A program made the position numbers and the translations under genes. From assembly GCA_027946365.1 (NCBI GenBank), contig JAPEUQ010000005.1:372001-436000 (forward strand): a DNA stretch of 64,000 nucleotides, given 5' to 3'. The DNA comes from Kalmusia sp. IMI 367209 (Eukaryota; Ascomycota; Dothideomycetes; Pleosporales; Didymosphaeriaceae). Below, one piece after another: positions 22,548-33,622 of the stretch (the stretch's first letter is position 1; each line of letters starts with the position of its first letter). The notes under the pieces are model-generated. The model was not told the origin of the DNA. It was given only the letters and a program-made list of their open reading frames with translations, and searched no databases.

Positions 22548-24719
22548 CTACATCTTAGCAACACCAGGAACACTATCCCTCAAACTGTCCCAATCTTCCA
22601 ACGTATACACAATAAACCCGTCATCTTCACTCCCCGCTCCCTTAACACTATTCAGTGAGGATGGACACCAATAGATCGTGTCATATTTGATGTTTTCCTT
22701 CACCAGCCCGTTTTTCTCACCCTCTGCATCTGTCCTCTCCTTGATTTTCCTCAGATCAATACCATCATTCCGGAGCGGTACCTTGTTCTGCTTGTTATTG
22801 TGCATAGTCGTAATGTCGTTCAGCACTCGAAGGAAAACTGGAACGGCATATTTCGGAAGCTTCGCGCGTGCATGGGCGAGCAGCGCGTTGAAGTCGAACT
22901 TGTCTCGCACAGCAGGGTCAATGTATATCGCTGCACAGCCCGCACGTCCATCATGACCCGGGACCGTGACGCCGTAGACGTTTGCTTCTACGATGCCAGG
23001 GAAGTGGCCCAGCACCTCGCTGACCTCTGCAGTGCTGACGTTCTCAGATTTCCATCGAAAGGTGTCGCCTAGTCGATCGAGGAAGAACCATCGACCATCT
23101 TCATCTCGTCGTAAAGCATCTCCCGTGCGATAGAATAGATCGCCCTTCTTGAAAACGTTCCGCACAAACATCTTGTTCGTTGCCTCTGGGTTCTTGTAGT
23201 ACCCGACAAAGGCAGATTCATTCGGTAGTTGCACAATAATCTCGCCGCCCTCTTCGTATGATTTCCGTTTTGCAAATCCTGTCTTTGGATCCCGGTAAAT
23301 GGCGTTGGTCTCGTAGTCTATCTCAACCGGAATAAATTTGTCATAAGTTTGATACCGGAGTATAGCACCTTGGTGGCCAACTGCCGTGGCTTGAAACGGA
23401 CCGTTACAAGTGTTCATGAGAGCCAAGACACCCTCGGTGCTGTTGAAGAACTCGGCTACCGTCTTGATGCCAAACCGCTCAACGAAGCGGTGCCATACGT
23501 CTGGTCTCATGCCGTTGCCAAACATGACCTTCACGTTGTGTTTTTTGTCTAGCTCGCTCGGAGGGTTCGCGAGAAGGTATCGTGCGGTCTCTCCGACGTA
23601 TACGAATGCGGTCGATCTTGAGTCGCGGATGTCGGTCCAAAACTTAGATGTCGAAAACTTCTTGCCAATACATAGTGTTATGCCCGTCATGAGACAAGAC
23701 AAGGCTGTCGTACCACCCGTGCCGTGGTATAGCGGCATGGGAACGTACCACCGATCGCCGTTTGGTCCAGGTGTCATACCTAGGTCTTTCGTTCGTCCTA
23801 CTGCAAGCACACCGGCTCTCTGGGTCTCGAACGGGCACGCCTTTGGATGACCGGTTGTGCCACTGTACATGTTAGCGCGTCGATCAAGTGGCCAAGCATG
23901 CTGCGACACACCTTGTGTAGAATAGGAATATGGGAAAGATTCCCGTCACGCCAGCGCGATATTCATCCTCTGGTCTCTTTGGTTCTGTGCGCAGAATCTC
24001 GCCCTTCAGTTGCTTGTCCAATATCCTAATTGTCATGCCGAGCTCTCCCTCGATCCTGTCGCGCACCGCCTCTATCCGTTCTTGAGCTTCCGAGTCCTCA
24101 TCTACAAGCAACAGCCTGCCGCCGGCCACCTTCAAGCAGTGCACCAGGGCATCCCCAGCCAAATGGTGATTGATCAATGCCGGTGCAGAGCCTACACCCC
24201 AAGAGCCAAGATGTGCGAACATGAACTCAGGCTGATTTGTGAGATAGAACGATACCAGCTCTCCGGGCTTCACTCCGTTCTGTAGGAAGAATTGCGCATA
24301 GCGGCATGCGTTCGCGTACGTCTCGGCCCATGTGTAGCATCCAGCGCGCGACCAGATGGCTTCGCTCGTTTCGGGAAGTTGGTGTACTTGGTCTTCGAAG
24401 AAGTACCAGAGGCTCCGGCTGCCATGCTTCTCTGGTACAGGATGCGCGTTAGCCAATGCTCCAATGCAGCAACGAGGGCGCGGGTGGGGCAAACTCACTT
24501 ATTCCTTCTTCGAAAGCGCGTTGCGTTCCATTTAATCGGCGGATAGCACTGATATCTCTGCGGACGTGGAACTTGGCATCGATATAGGCTGCTGCTGCTG
24601 TGGCGCCAGCAATTGCGCCTGCAACGGGTACTGGAGCTGGTGGTTAGTGCCCGGTTACACGGTGTGGAGAAGCGGGATTGGGCATCCAAGCTCAAATTGG
24701 GGGACGAACCGAGAGCCAT
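22548..24719 (-). CDS. FAT1: FAT1/FATP-type very-long-chain acyl-CoA synthetase
   Basis: Minus-strand exons 24719-24710, 24636-24499, 24431-23912 and 23862-22548 give 660 residues, the usual length for fungal Fat1. The first exon is only 10 nt (MAL plus one base). It splices with a GTTCGT donor and a CTAAC branch into an Ala-rich membrane-proximal segment reading PVAGAIAGATAAAAY. The enzyme family activates very-long-chain fatty acids with ATP and CoA and couples this to fatty-acid import, at the ER, peroxisome or lipid droplets. Signatures: the AMP-binding loop YTSGTTGHPKA (made by the third splice), YVPMPLYHGTGG, GNGMRPDVW and the FATP/VLACS block YRTGDALRRDEDGRWFFLDR with RWKSENVST. The C-terminus ends GVAKM and is not a canonical SKL-type peroxisome signal. 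Confidence 0.92.
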
Positions 24720-25806
24720 CGTCCGAATTTCCGACTTTGAGAAAAAGCAATTAACAACAGAGAGTAGAAGAATAGAAATTGAACCAAATGGTGGTAGATA
24801 ACAACGGGACTGAAGTATATGTACACATAAGCCCGGCAGTTCCCCACGGTTCCCCCAGATGAATCGCTATCCCCATGCATGTCCCGGCCCACGTGACTCT
24901 AGCCGAGAGCCCTCGGCTCATTGCGCGCCAATGTGCCCCACAATTGCTTCACAACATCCGACGACATCAAGCTCCAGCTTTTCTCGAATGCGATGTGATG
25001 TACGCCACGCAACCGGATGTCATCCATTGCGCACGGCGGTGTTGTGAGGAACGATGTACCTTTTCCGATACTACAAATTGTGAATAAGAATGTTCCATAC
25101 CATCACCTTCGTGACTTTAAGGTGCAGCCTGACAAGCATCCGACGAGAGAGGGCATCACACGTTTTCTCAGACCCATCTCACTTTGTCTGAAGATCTGAA
25201 TGGTCGTAATCTAAAAGAGATAGAAAGTGAGGGTGAAATGTGCGAACTTTGTCGACGCCAGCCTCGAGTAAAGGCTACCAGCAGAGCGTGCAAATGCCCT
25301 TCAAAATGACAGTAGTCAGTAGAAAATGCCACTGCGCAAATGCCATGCAACAATGTCTTTGTGAAGAAAATATTGGGGCCTTGTGAAGCTTCAACTTCAG
25401 CTTCAGACAGCTGCGCAGTCGTACCTCGAGTGTTCAGCCGAGATATTTAGGTTTCTCTAGAATCCATGGATTGCCGTGGTGATTTGGGGCAACTGCGATT
25501 GCCAACATCGGCCAGGGACTGTTTACGGTCGCTGGATCGCTGGGCCACCACGATCCACTGTGTTCCTTCCTCCCCAGTACAGCGTCATCTCCGACAACAA
25601 CATAAACAAAACCTACGTCCGCTGTTCAGAGTCAGCAACACCTGCACCCGCCCTTATTTTTCCACATCACTGAATCACCGGGTCTGCTCTCATCGCTTGC
25701 GCTTTGCTACGCCATCAACGTCTCCATAATTAACAAGTGGCATACAGGTACGTTCCTCAGTAGCTGTTGTCTCTTCACTGAACAAGCTACAGGTACATCG
25801 ACCGTT
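24720..25806. promoter_or_regulatory. divergent intergenic region, FAT1-type gene and zinc-finger gene
   Basis: A 1.09-kb spacer holding the 5' regions of both genes. A pyrimidine-rich leader lies near 25570-25690, ahead of the plus-strand gene. No further gene is seen. Confidence 0.35.
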
Positions 25807-28014
25807 ATGGTGGGCCGCGCCATGAATCATTGTGGGCTCTGTTCGAGATCTTTCGGCTCCAGAATTGAGCTCAATCAACACATGGCGACTCACAGCGAGC
25901 CCGAGGCACCTCAGCTGCTGTGCCCAGTGTGTAACTTCAGCTTTGCAGACTCGCACGCGCTCGAGAACCATAAGATCATGACTGGACACAGCTCTGATGA
26001 CATCGCTTGCGATCGATGCGGCAAGGCTTTTCAGACGCAGACCAAGCTCAGCCAGCATCGTCAGTTCCCCGCGCCATGTTCGGATGCTATCGCGAACCCG
26101 CCGCACCCGTTCCACAATACCTCTACAAACATGACAACACGTGAAGCGCAGATAGTTGTGGTTGGGGCGCCATCACGTGGAGGCCGTGGCTACGTTGATC
26201 TCGATAGCCCTACCGGACCGGGTCCGAGTGGTGAGCACTTCCTAGATGCGCATTGCACATGAACCATATTCTTACCACACATGATAGTTCTACCGCATGA
26301 CAACTCTCCAACGCCGACTAATTCCGCCCTAACAAGCAATGCTGATGGAGTCTACTGCCATGACTGCAAGCAAACGTTTCCATCCGAAGCTGCATTTCAG
26401 CGCCATGGCCTATTTTGCGCAGTCCAGAATCGGCCTGCTGTTCAGAAGGACGAACCTTCACTATCTGAAAGAGCTAATAGTGGGTCTCAACCTATGCGTG
26501 CCACCCCAGCCAGGTCCCTTGCGGAGGCTACCCAACACATCCAATCTGACTCCAATGGCAACATTCATTCCCGCCTGCATCAAGCTCCCATGGTCGCTCC
26601 AGCTGCATCTGGGAGACAGTCGCGCAATAGCAATAGGTCAGATCGTCTCACTATGGCCCCTCGAGCAGCTCCTCCCGCTTCACCTGTAACTGTGACTGCG
26701 CCTGTACCACCTGTGGCACCCTCTTCCCTTCCAGCTCCTCAACAATCTGCATCCGGTAGCTTCATGTGCGGCATTGGTGGCTGCATGAGGTCCTTCCGGT
26801 CCGAACCAGGTTTGAATCAACACAGGAGGGATAGTCATGGCGTCGGTGGTCAGGGACTGGATCTTCATGGCAGGGATTCTTGGATGCTTTCCCAGCAAGC
26901 ACGCGAGAAGCTTCGGAACGCAGGAGTTCTTCGCTTATCTGGACCTACAACTTCGCAAGCGCGACGCCCTCCTGCAAACAGAGGAAACGGTGGCCCTCCA
27001 GCTGCAGTGCACGTGCGTAGGCATCCTCCTCGAGTGGCTCCTGCTGTACAGCAAGGACGACTACCGCCGATGCCCATGTCGATCCCGCCGGCCAATACCA
27101 CCACCAACGTTCTTTCTAACGGTGGTCTAGCTGAAGTCGAGCAAGCCAATTCACTCCTTAGCCAGATCATGCGACTTCTTATCCCGGCAGACATCGCCAT
27201 CAGTCATGACGGCAGTATCATCTATGATGGCATAGCTTGGAAACGTATTGGCGTGGCCACTCAACCCGAGGTTGCTAGCATGTTCGAAAAGCTTATACAT
27301 CTACCCAAGATGCTTCAATCAGAAGAGTACGTGCCACCGCCTAAGACATTTAGTGATGAGTACATCGCCGACTACTCTGTATCTGACTTCGAAACCCTGC
27401 CCGAGCCGCGAGATGGAAAGCCTGGTCTTCGTGTCGTCGTCCTGAGTTGCAGCAAAATTGTGTTGGGAAACGGGTGCGAGGAGGCCGTTAAGATTGCGGC
27501 ACTCGATGTCTTGACCGGACGCCCTTTATTGAATCACCTTAGTTGCACTGACGCAATGGCGGCTGTTCAGAACTGGCGTACGAGCGTCACTGGTTTCTCT
27601 GGATTCCATGAGTTTGAAGCTGCTCGGCAAGATAGGTTCAAGATTCTCAAGGGATGGAAAGCAGCCCGTATTGCTCTCGGGAAATTCGTGGACAAGAACA
27701 CGATCATAGTCGGTTACAACTTGCGCAGCGATCTTGACGCGCTACGCATCATCCATGGACGGTCCATAGATCTAGTCAAATGCGTTGAGAAAGCTGCACG
27801 TGGTCCGCTCTCCAAGCAACAGCTCCGTCTCGACAACCTCGCGCGCGACCTCCCACGGGTTCAACTCAAGCCTCACCCTACCTTTGGTCGAGACTGTCTT
27901 CAGGATGCTTACGCAATACGAGAGGTCGTTTTGTGGTCACTTAAGCAGAACGAGAAATTCGTCCAGTATGCGAAGCAGAAGTCCCTCGACTATCAGAGGG
28001 TGTTGGGTGTGTAG
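25807..28014 (+). CDS. C2H2 zinc-finger protein with degenerate DEDDh exonuclease-like domain
   Basis: Exons 25807-26230 and 26288-28014 (57-bp GT-AG intron, phase 1) encode 716 residues. Cys/His fingers at the N-terminus include CGLC...HMATH, CPVC...HKIMTGH, CDRC...H and CHDC...H, with another near residue 300 (CGIGGCMRSF...H-x4-H). A Pro/Ser-rich linker follows. The C-terminal 200 residues fit the RNase H-like fold of Rex4/ISG20-type 3'-5' exonucleases: VVVLSCSKIV is strand 1, IIVGYNLRSDLDALRIIH is motif II, and RDCLQDAYAIREV is motif III. The first motif normally reads LDCEM. Here D and E are replaced (LSCSK), and the motif III His is Arg, while two Asp remain. I therefore infer a nucleic-acid-binding but probably inactive relative. 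The alternative start at 25822 would remove five residues. Confidence 0.8.
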
Positions 28015-28572
28015 CAGAGTAGCGCCGTACGATACTAGGACTGAAACTTGGAGACGTATTGTGGGCTGAGTTATCCTAAAATTCACAATGCATCACAAGC
28101 CAGTCCAGTGTTAGGAATGTACATAAAAGGGTGTTGGGAGTGGTGATGGTACGAATGTGGAGATGATTTCTTGAGCGCAGCGAACGAAACGATATCAGGC
28201 AATCACGGAAGAGGTATGCAGTGTTTGGATCATACGAAAATCAGGCAATCCCTGAAGGAAGCAGACAGCGTTTAGATTGCCTCAAATTGAGGCAATTGAG
28301 GCAATTGTAGTTTGTGAATAGACGGCTTGAGGCCTGAGTACGCTGGTGGATGATAATACTGTACATTACGGCATCCACATGAGCATGGAATGAATGACTG
28401 CTTGGTCATATGTTCCTGTCATTACAGCCCTACTGTCTCTTCAGATATACCTTTTGGTCCAGCTATCTTGCTGTCACACCTCTAATCAATTGTGACACTT
28501 GACTCGACATGCCTCTTGCGTTGTATTGTTTACGCCGCATATCTCTATGTCCATTGCCCTCCGTTCATCCCA
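28015..28572. other. convergent 3' spacer with repeats
   Basis: 558 bp between two convergent genes. It contains GGCAATC/TTGAGGCAA-type short repeats and a near-perfect inverted repeat described separately. No gene is seen. Confidence 0.35.
28276..28305. repeat. inverted repeat plus tandem TTGAGGCAA units
   Basis: ATTGCCTCAA and TTGAGGCAAT flank a single A (28276-28296), a 10-bp perfect inverted repeat. The right arm is then repeated once more in tandem to about 28305. It lies in the 3' region between convergent genes. It could form a hairpin in either transcript, or it may be slippage. Confidence 0.5.
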
Positions 28573-29480
28573 TCATACTTTCTTCTCTCCCTGCTCCTTC
28601 TCCACAACATCTACTACGAACGCGCCACCAAGTAATATAGCCGGCTCCTCAATATTATGATGCTCGTAACTGTCCACACGTCAGCATAACCACCCCATCC
28701 CATTCTCCTTCCCTCAAACGTACCTCAACGTCCCCACACCGCCAGCCTCCAATATCAAACTCGGATTATCCCGTACGTCCTTACCCACCCACCGTGCCGC
28801 GAACGCTCTCAATATGTGCCCATGCGCCACGATCAATATATCATTCGGCCCCGTGCCATCGCTGCCTTTCCAGCCTGCACCCTTGCCGAAACGCCCCTCG
28901 TGAAATCGCTCTCGTAAATCTCGGATCAAATCGTCTAACCGTGCAGAAACGTCGTCGGGGGATTCGCCCTCGGGGCAGCCGTCACGCCATATATCCTGCA
29001 CGAATCCCGCATCAGCAGCGCCAAACAAATGGGGCAGTAGGAAAGCAGAAAACATAGCGGGGGAATTACCCAGTCCTCACTTAGCCCCTGCTCCTTGCGT
29101 AGCTGCCGTATCTGCGGGGACGTCAAGCCCTCATACGCGCCGTAGTCCCACTCCCGTATGGCGTCGGTGATCTGCATCTTTGCGTGCGTGCGCACGCCAT
29201 GCTGCGCCATGTCCTCGTCCTTCTTCCACGGGTAGCGGTCTCTGCAGCCGAGGTCGAGCAGCTCGAGCGTTCGTTGCGCGCGGTGCCGCGGCGAGACGTA
29301 GATGTGCGCGAGGTTCCCGGGGACGATGAGGCGGTCGTCGCCGACGAGGGCTTTGCCTGTGGCGTGCACGCGCGACTCGCCGTTGGGCGTGAGCGGGAGC
29401 TCCGTCGTGCCTGTGTGGCGGCCGTTGAGGGACCATTCTGTTTCGCCGTGGCGGATGAAGAAGACGCGGGGGTCGGGCAT
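28573..29480 (-). CDS. histidine-phosphatase family protein, SHB17-like sugar bisphosphatase
   Basis: Minus-strand exons 29480-29070, 28995-28724 and 28669-28573 (introns of 74 and 54 bp, GT-AG) encode 259 residues. The catalytic FIRHGETEWSLNGRHTG lies at residues 8-24, with the phospho-accepting His in RHGE. REWDYGAYEGL follows in the middle, and the second catalytic His lies in LIVAHGHILRAFAARW. The spacing after RHGE (GRHTG...LPLTPNGE) matches the branch containing yeast Shb17, which hydrolyses sedoheptulose-1,7-bisphosphate in riboneogenesis. A generic phosphoglycerate-mutase-like phosphatase remains possible. It is cytosolic, with no targeting signal. The tail YEHHNIEEPAILLGGAFVV, supplied by the last exon, closes the fold. 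Confidence 0.85.
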
Positions 29481-29856
29481 TGCTCTGGGTTTTTGAGACG
29501 ATGTTAGGCTGGAGCGACGGAGGTGAGAATTGATATATCAACGAAAAAGATTTAGGTTGTCAAGAATTGGATTGATGTTCGAAGAAAATTGGACGTGTTC
29601 GGGGAATTATATGTATATGACGAACTTCGGAATTGGATGGAGGGGTAGCTGGAGCTTGCCCCACCATAGCTGTGTCTTGCAGCTTCGAGCTGGCTAGTCA
29701 GCTTTACTCAGCTGTTTACACACATCTCTCGGATGCAAGGAAGATGATCAATAATGGTACTTCGTCGACGAGCGTTACATTCGCACCAAAATTATTACAC
29801 CAAATGCCCATTGCAATGCGTGTCCCCCCATGCTCCTACTTCACATCCTCATTCAC
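29481..29856. other. spacer between phosphatase and CBM1 gene
   Basis: 376 bp. It holds the phosphatase 5' region and the 3' region of the CBM1 gene. No coding sequence is recognised. Confidence 0.35.
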
Positions 29857-30590
29857 TTAATCGTTCGCAACACACTGATAGTAGAAATCTTGAAGTTCAA
29901 TGTTAGCAAGGAATGATACAAGGCAGATTTCATAGCGCTATACTTACCGTTCTGATACACGCACTTGGTCCCACTCTCGCACTTCGTGCACCCACTCCAG
30001 GGCTTGCCATCCCAGTATCCTCCGCATTGGTAGTACAGCGGCACAGGGCATTTGGTACTGCTTGGCCCCGTGACTTCGGTCTGCGTCTTCGTGGGTTGCT
30101 GCGATGATTTCGTAGTCTAAAAACCCCAGTTGTTAGCCAAATCTGCAATAGACCCAAACACATCTCATCACGACCGTCAGACATACCTTCGTAGGCGTCT
30201 CCACCGGCGTTGTATACTTGCTCGTCGAACTTGTCTTCTTCGTACTCGAGCTGGTCTCTGGCGGAGGCGTGTACTTGCTTGTCGAGCTCGTCTTCTTTGT
30301 AGTGCTGCTGCTAGTCGTCTTGAGTGTCGAAGAGACCTTTGGTGTGCTAGTTGGTTGGGGGAAGTTTGTAGGCCATTGGAAGGTCGTTGGGGGGTAGTCT
30401 GTGCAACGGGGGCCGAGGCATGTTATTGTGTATGTTATTTCTCCTTCGCCTTGTCGTTCCACTAGGTTGTTTGCTGGTACCTAGGACATGTGTTAGAATA
30501 CGATTCATGTCCAAGTTAGTTGATGATACGCACGGCTAGGCATCCGGCGGAAAACGTAGCAACAACAAGGGCGAGCCGGTGAAAGAGCAT
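29857..30590 (-). CDS. secreted protein with C-terminal CBM1 cellulose-binding domain
   Basis: Minus-strand exons 30590-30534, 30480-30187, 30116-29948 and 29888-29857 (introns of 53, 70 and 59 bp, GT-AG) encode 183 residues. The first exon is exactly a signal peptide (MLFHRLALVVATFSAGCLA). A short pro-like segment ending ER before Q follows, then a Ser/Thr/Lys-rich linker containing SSTKKTSSTSKYT twice (about residues 60-115). The last 40 residues are a fungal CBM1: YYQCGGYWDGKPWSGC, CESGTKCVYQ and DFYYQC, with the paired Cys and the aromatic platform residues in place. The CBM1 is completed only by the last splice. No catalytic domain is present, so it probably binds plant-wall cellulose at the cell surface or in the medium. 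Confidence 0.9.
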
Positions 30591-31825
30591 CGTGAGAGAA
30601 GTAAAGACTGATAGATATTAACGTAGTGCTAATATTGATAGAGAACTCGAAGAGAAAAGCGGTGATGACCAAATTATATATGCCCACATATAGACGCCTA
30701 TACGCATTGTAGTCCTTGGGAGGAACATCCTTTCCACGTCACACCAAGCACCAGTCCGGGCCAGACCCATGATAGATTACTTCGCTTGTCCATTTCTCGT
30801 ATATGTACCTTCTAGAGCACAAAGAGCTCTGGTACGATCCTCTGAGCTGACAGAAAAGTCTACCCGGTGTAGGCGAGGGCGTACAAGGTACGAGCTGGCC
30901 TGGACTGATGGACGCGGAAGGTTGGGGAGCGGCCCGACGCAGGCAAGAGCAATATAATCACCCGTGTGAGGCTTGATCACTTGTAACAGATTATTTGTGG
31001 CTGCGTTGACTAATTTTGTTTAGCCTTGCTCGTAGAATGTTGATTGTTGCTGAAGAGGTAGGGAGTACTATAGCCACAACTTGAATCATCCCGGCCGATG
31101 AAAATGCACATAGCTCTGGATGTACATAGCTCTTGATGTTCAGGAGAACCGGATACTTGAGTCGCCATCCTTCCCAGGTAGCGAATCTATTTTTGACTCT
31201 TTCATGGTGGTTCGGTACCATTTTACCCGCATATTGATCTAGATAAACCTTGCAGAAAAGCTACCAAGACTGACAACTAGTAATACGATAAGAAATCGAC
31301 CGAACGTGGACCAGGCATATGCGAAGATGACGGGCTGGTTCCATGGGGCTGGGCCGAAGACGTGTGGTCGCACTCGGATGAAGGGAAGAGTCCAAGGTGT
31401 ATCTGAGTAGCAATTGGTATAATGATAAGCGAAATGAAGGAACAATGCTTCTAGTCGAACATAGGAATGCGGGCGAGATCATAATTTTGGTATAGGTGCG
31501 AAGAAATGGTAGAAGCTGAACTACATCTGTGAGAAGGCGCAAGGACCTACCCGTGGGAAAGGATTTGTGCACAGACGTGCTGCTGCATACCGCTCGACAC
31601 AGTGTATCATCGATGAGTCAACACTTCCGATAATCGGGTTTCATGCGTCCTTGCAATTGCGCGTGGCTGATCGTGCGCTCATACTGGGCTGATCAGTCCA
31701 AAGACAGCTTCCTTGAATGAGGACAACGCTATGACTCTCCAAGCTATACATTCGTGCTAGGTTTGGTGTACGTCACACATATAGCATGCCCTCTTGATGA
31801 TGTGTGTTCAGATAGTCATGATTCT
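30591..31825. other. spacer, no gene recognised
   Basis: 1.24 kb between the CBM1 gene promoter and the 3' end of the acetyltransferase. TATATA-rich sequence near 30670-30710 probably serves the CBM1 gene. Short frames (for example 31261-31572, minus strand) show no domain. Confidence 0.35.
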
Positions 31826-32593
31826 TCACCTCTCCACCAAGCTCACTGCGTCAGGGTGTGCCAATAGGTCAGCGACGCCGATCCATTTCCTGATGAGCAT
31901 TGCACCAGCAGGCTTCAGCTTGTTGTAGTAAGCGTCTTCCTTCCCAATGATCTCGAAGCCCCTCTTCTTATACCACTCTAGCCCGTCCTCGTTGGCTTCC
32001 CATACATGTGCTGTGATACATCGCACGCCATGTATTTCGGAAGCCTTGGCGGAAATCCTTTGGAGAAGGTGTGTGGCTATGCCGTGAGAGCGATACGGTG
32101 CGAGTAGGCTGATGGTAGAAATGTAGAGATTCGCGGAGGGTAAGATACGACATCGGATCGCGCCGACTAGACGCGGCTTTTCTGGGTTCTTTGCAGGTAC
32201 ACTGGTCGTCGGCGCAGCATGCCAGAGTGCCATGAGTGTGATACTGTGAAAAGGCTCTTCCATAGACTCAGTAAAGAACACAGGTGGGTACGATACAGGG
32301 AGCGTGAGTGTAAGGAGCCGCTTGAAGGAGGGTATGAGCTCCTCCGTCAGAGGTACGAGCTCGACATTCGGGGGCAGTGCTGGCATGGAGAACAGAGGGG
32401 CATTGGGAAGCTTCACCATCTGTTCGCTGTCGCGTTGTTCGACCGATTTGGAGCTTTGTCCAGGCTGCATTGCCGGGGGTTCCACTTGTGGCATGAGAGA
32501 AATAGGCGCAGTTACTGAAGCTGGTGTAGGATGATCAGCTTTCTTGACAGACGCTGGCTTCTTCAGCCAGGCTGTAATTGAGGATTGAAGCAT
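31826..32593 (-). CDS. GNAT-family N-acetyltransferase, NAA50-like
   Basis: Intronless, 255 residues. Residues 1-75 are low complexity, and the GNAT fold occupies about 78-235. LPVSYPPVFF matches the substrate-side loop of NAA50/San. LVGAIRCRI is the central strand, and LAPYRSHGIATHLLQRI carries the acetyl-CoA pyrophosphate-binding R-x2-G-x-A motif. HVWEANEDGLEWYKKRGFEIIG is the usual C-terminal half of the fold. NAA50 acetylates protein N-termini and supports sister-chromatid cohesion in animals. The extreme N-terminus, MLQSSITAWLKKP, resembles a PCNA-interacting (PIP) box followed by basic residues. The gene is divergent from Mic19. Confidence is high for GNAT and lower for NAA50 orthology. 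Confidence 0.85.
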   Translation of the reverse strand: MLQSSITAWLKKPASVKKADHPTPASVTAPISLMPQVEPPAMQPGQSSKSVEQRDSEQMVKLPNAPLFSMPALPPNVELVPLTEELIPSFKRLLTLTLPVSYPPVFFTESMEEPFHSITLMALWHAAPTTSVPAKNPEKPRLVGAIRCRILPSANLYISTISLLAPYRSHGIATHLLQRISAKASEIHGVRCITAHVWEANEDGLEWYKKRGFEIIGKEDAYYNKLKPAGAMLIRKWIGVADLLAHPDAVSLVER

Positions 32594-32919
32594 TGCGGCC
32601 GTTTTGTGCGCGTACTGCCTGTATCCTGGAGAACATGCGCCTATTGTATGAAACGTAGATCGCTAGTTCGAGAGCATAGGGTTCGATGGTCTACCACATG
32701 CACTACCCTCTCGTGGGATTCCTGCGAGTCTATCAGCAGATGAGGTAGAGATGGGAAGGTCTGGCATCGGGAGATCTCACATGCGGTGCGCGATTGTGAT
32801 GCGCGACAAAGGCTAACGGTGCCTGTCCTAGCGGCAATTTGCTCTTGGCAGGCGCGACCCGACTTCTGCCAGCTTCAACAAGCTGCAAGACAGCATCCCG
32901 CATTGCGCACGCATCCACA
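32594..32919. promoter_or_regulatory. divergent promoter region, acetyltransferase and Mic19
   Basis: A 326-bp shared 5' region of two divergent genes. No clear TATA box is seen. Confidence 0.35.
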
Positions 32920-33622
32920 ATGGGCGCAGAGAACTCGAAACCCTCCAGCGACGTCTCGCAGCATGTCTTCTCCTCGTACGTCTCTCATCGCCGTGCCAAT
33001 GGGCCCATCTACGTGACTCCCGAGGCTGATAACATTTTCCATGCAGAGATGCACCCGTCCGGTTTTCGAATGGCCTGGTAGATTCGCTACAGAAGAACAC
33101 ACAGGTGAGAAGAATATTCGAAGATTCTGATGGAGGCAAAGAATTGACACGTTGGTGTGCCAGACCGACTCTACCCGGTCTAAACAGCAGGAGCTACAAT
33201 ACCAGCAACGCCTGACCTCCGAACTCGAAAAGCTGCGCGAAAAGGAGGCCCAGAACCTCTCGGAACTATCCAAGACACTCTCTCACGACGTTGAACAACC
33301 CGCCGAACTGTCGCTTACCGAAAGCGTCACCGAGAAGATCAGCGATGCAACTTCGAGCTCCGCTACCCTCGCCGAAAAGCAGAAACAGCGAGACATGAGC
33401 AACGCCAGCGTCACCAAGGAGATCGAAGCCCTAAAGAAGAAGTTAGAGGCACGGAAAAAGCTGGAACAAGCGGACCCGCAGCTGAACAAGGCGAAGGAGG
33501 ATGTTGTCGCGTGCTTGCGGACCCATGACCGACGGCCACTCGACTGCTGGAAAGAGGTGGAGCTCTTCAAGAGGGAAGTTGGGCGGTTGGAGAGGGACTT
33601 TGTGGAGAAGACGATAAGATGA
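32920..33622 (+). CDS. MIC19: MICOS subunit Mic19 (CHCH-type, DUF1690)
   Basis: Exons 32920-32975, 33047-33104 and 33164-33622 (introns of 71 and 59 bp, GT-AG) encode 190 residues. The start MGAENSKP has Gly2 and a favourable context for N-myristoylation. The second exon supplies the APVRFS segment typical of Mic19. Residues 45-155 are predicted coiled coil, rich in Glu, Lys and Gln. The C-terminus carries a CX10C pair (CLRTHDRRPLDC) followed by WKEVELFKREVGRLE. Mic19 is a peripheral inner-membrane protein that joins Mic60 to the Mic10 module at mitochondrial crista junctions. The C-terminal Cys pair is oxidised in known homologues. Confidence 0.9.
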
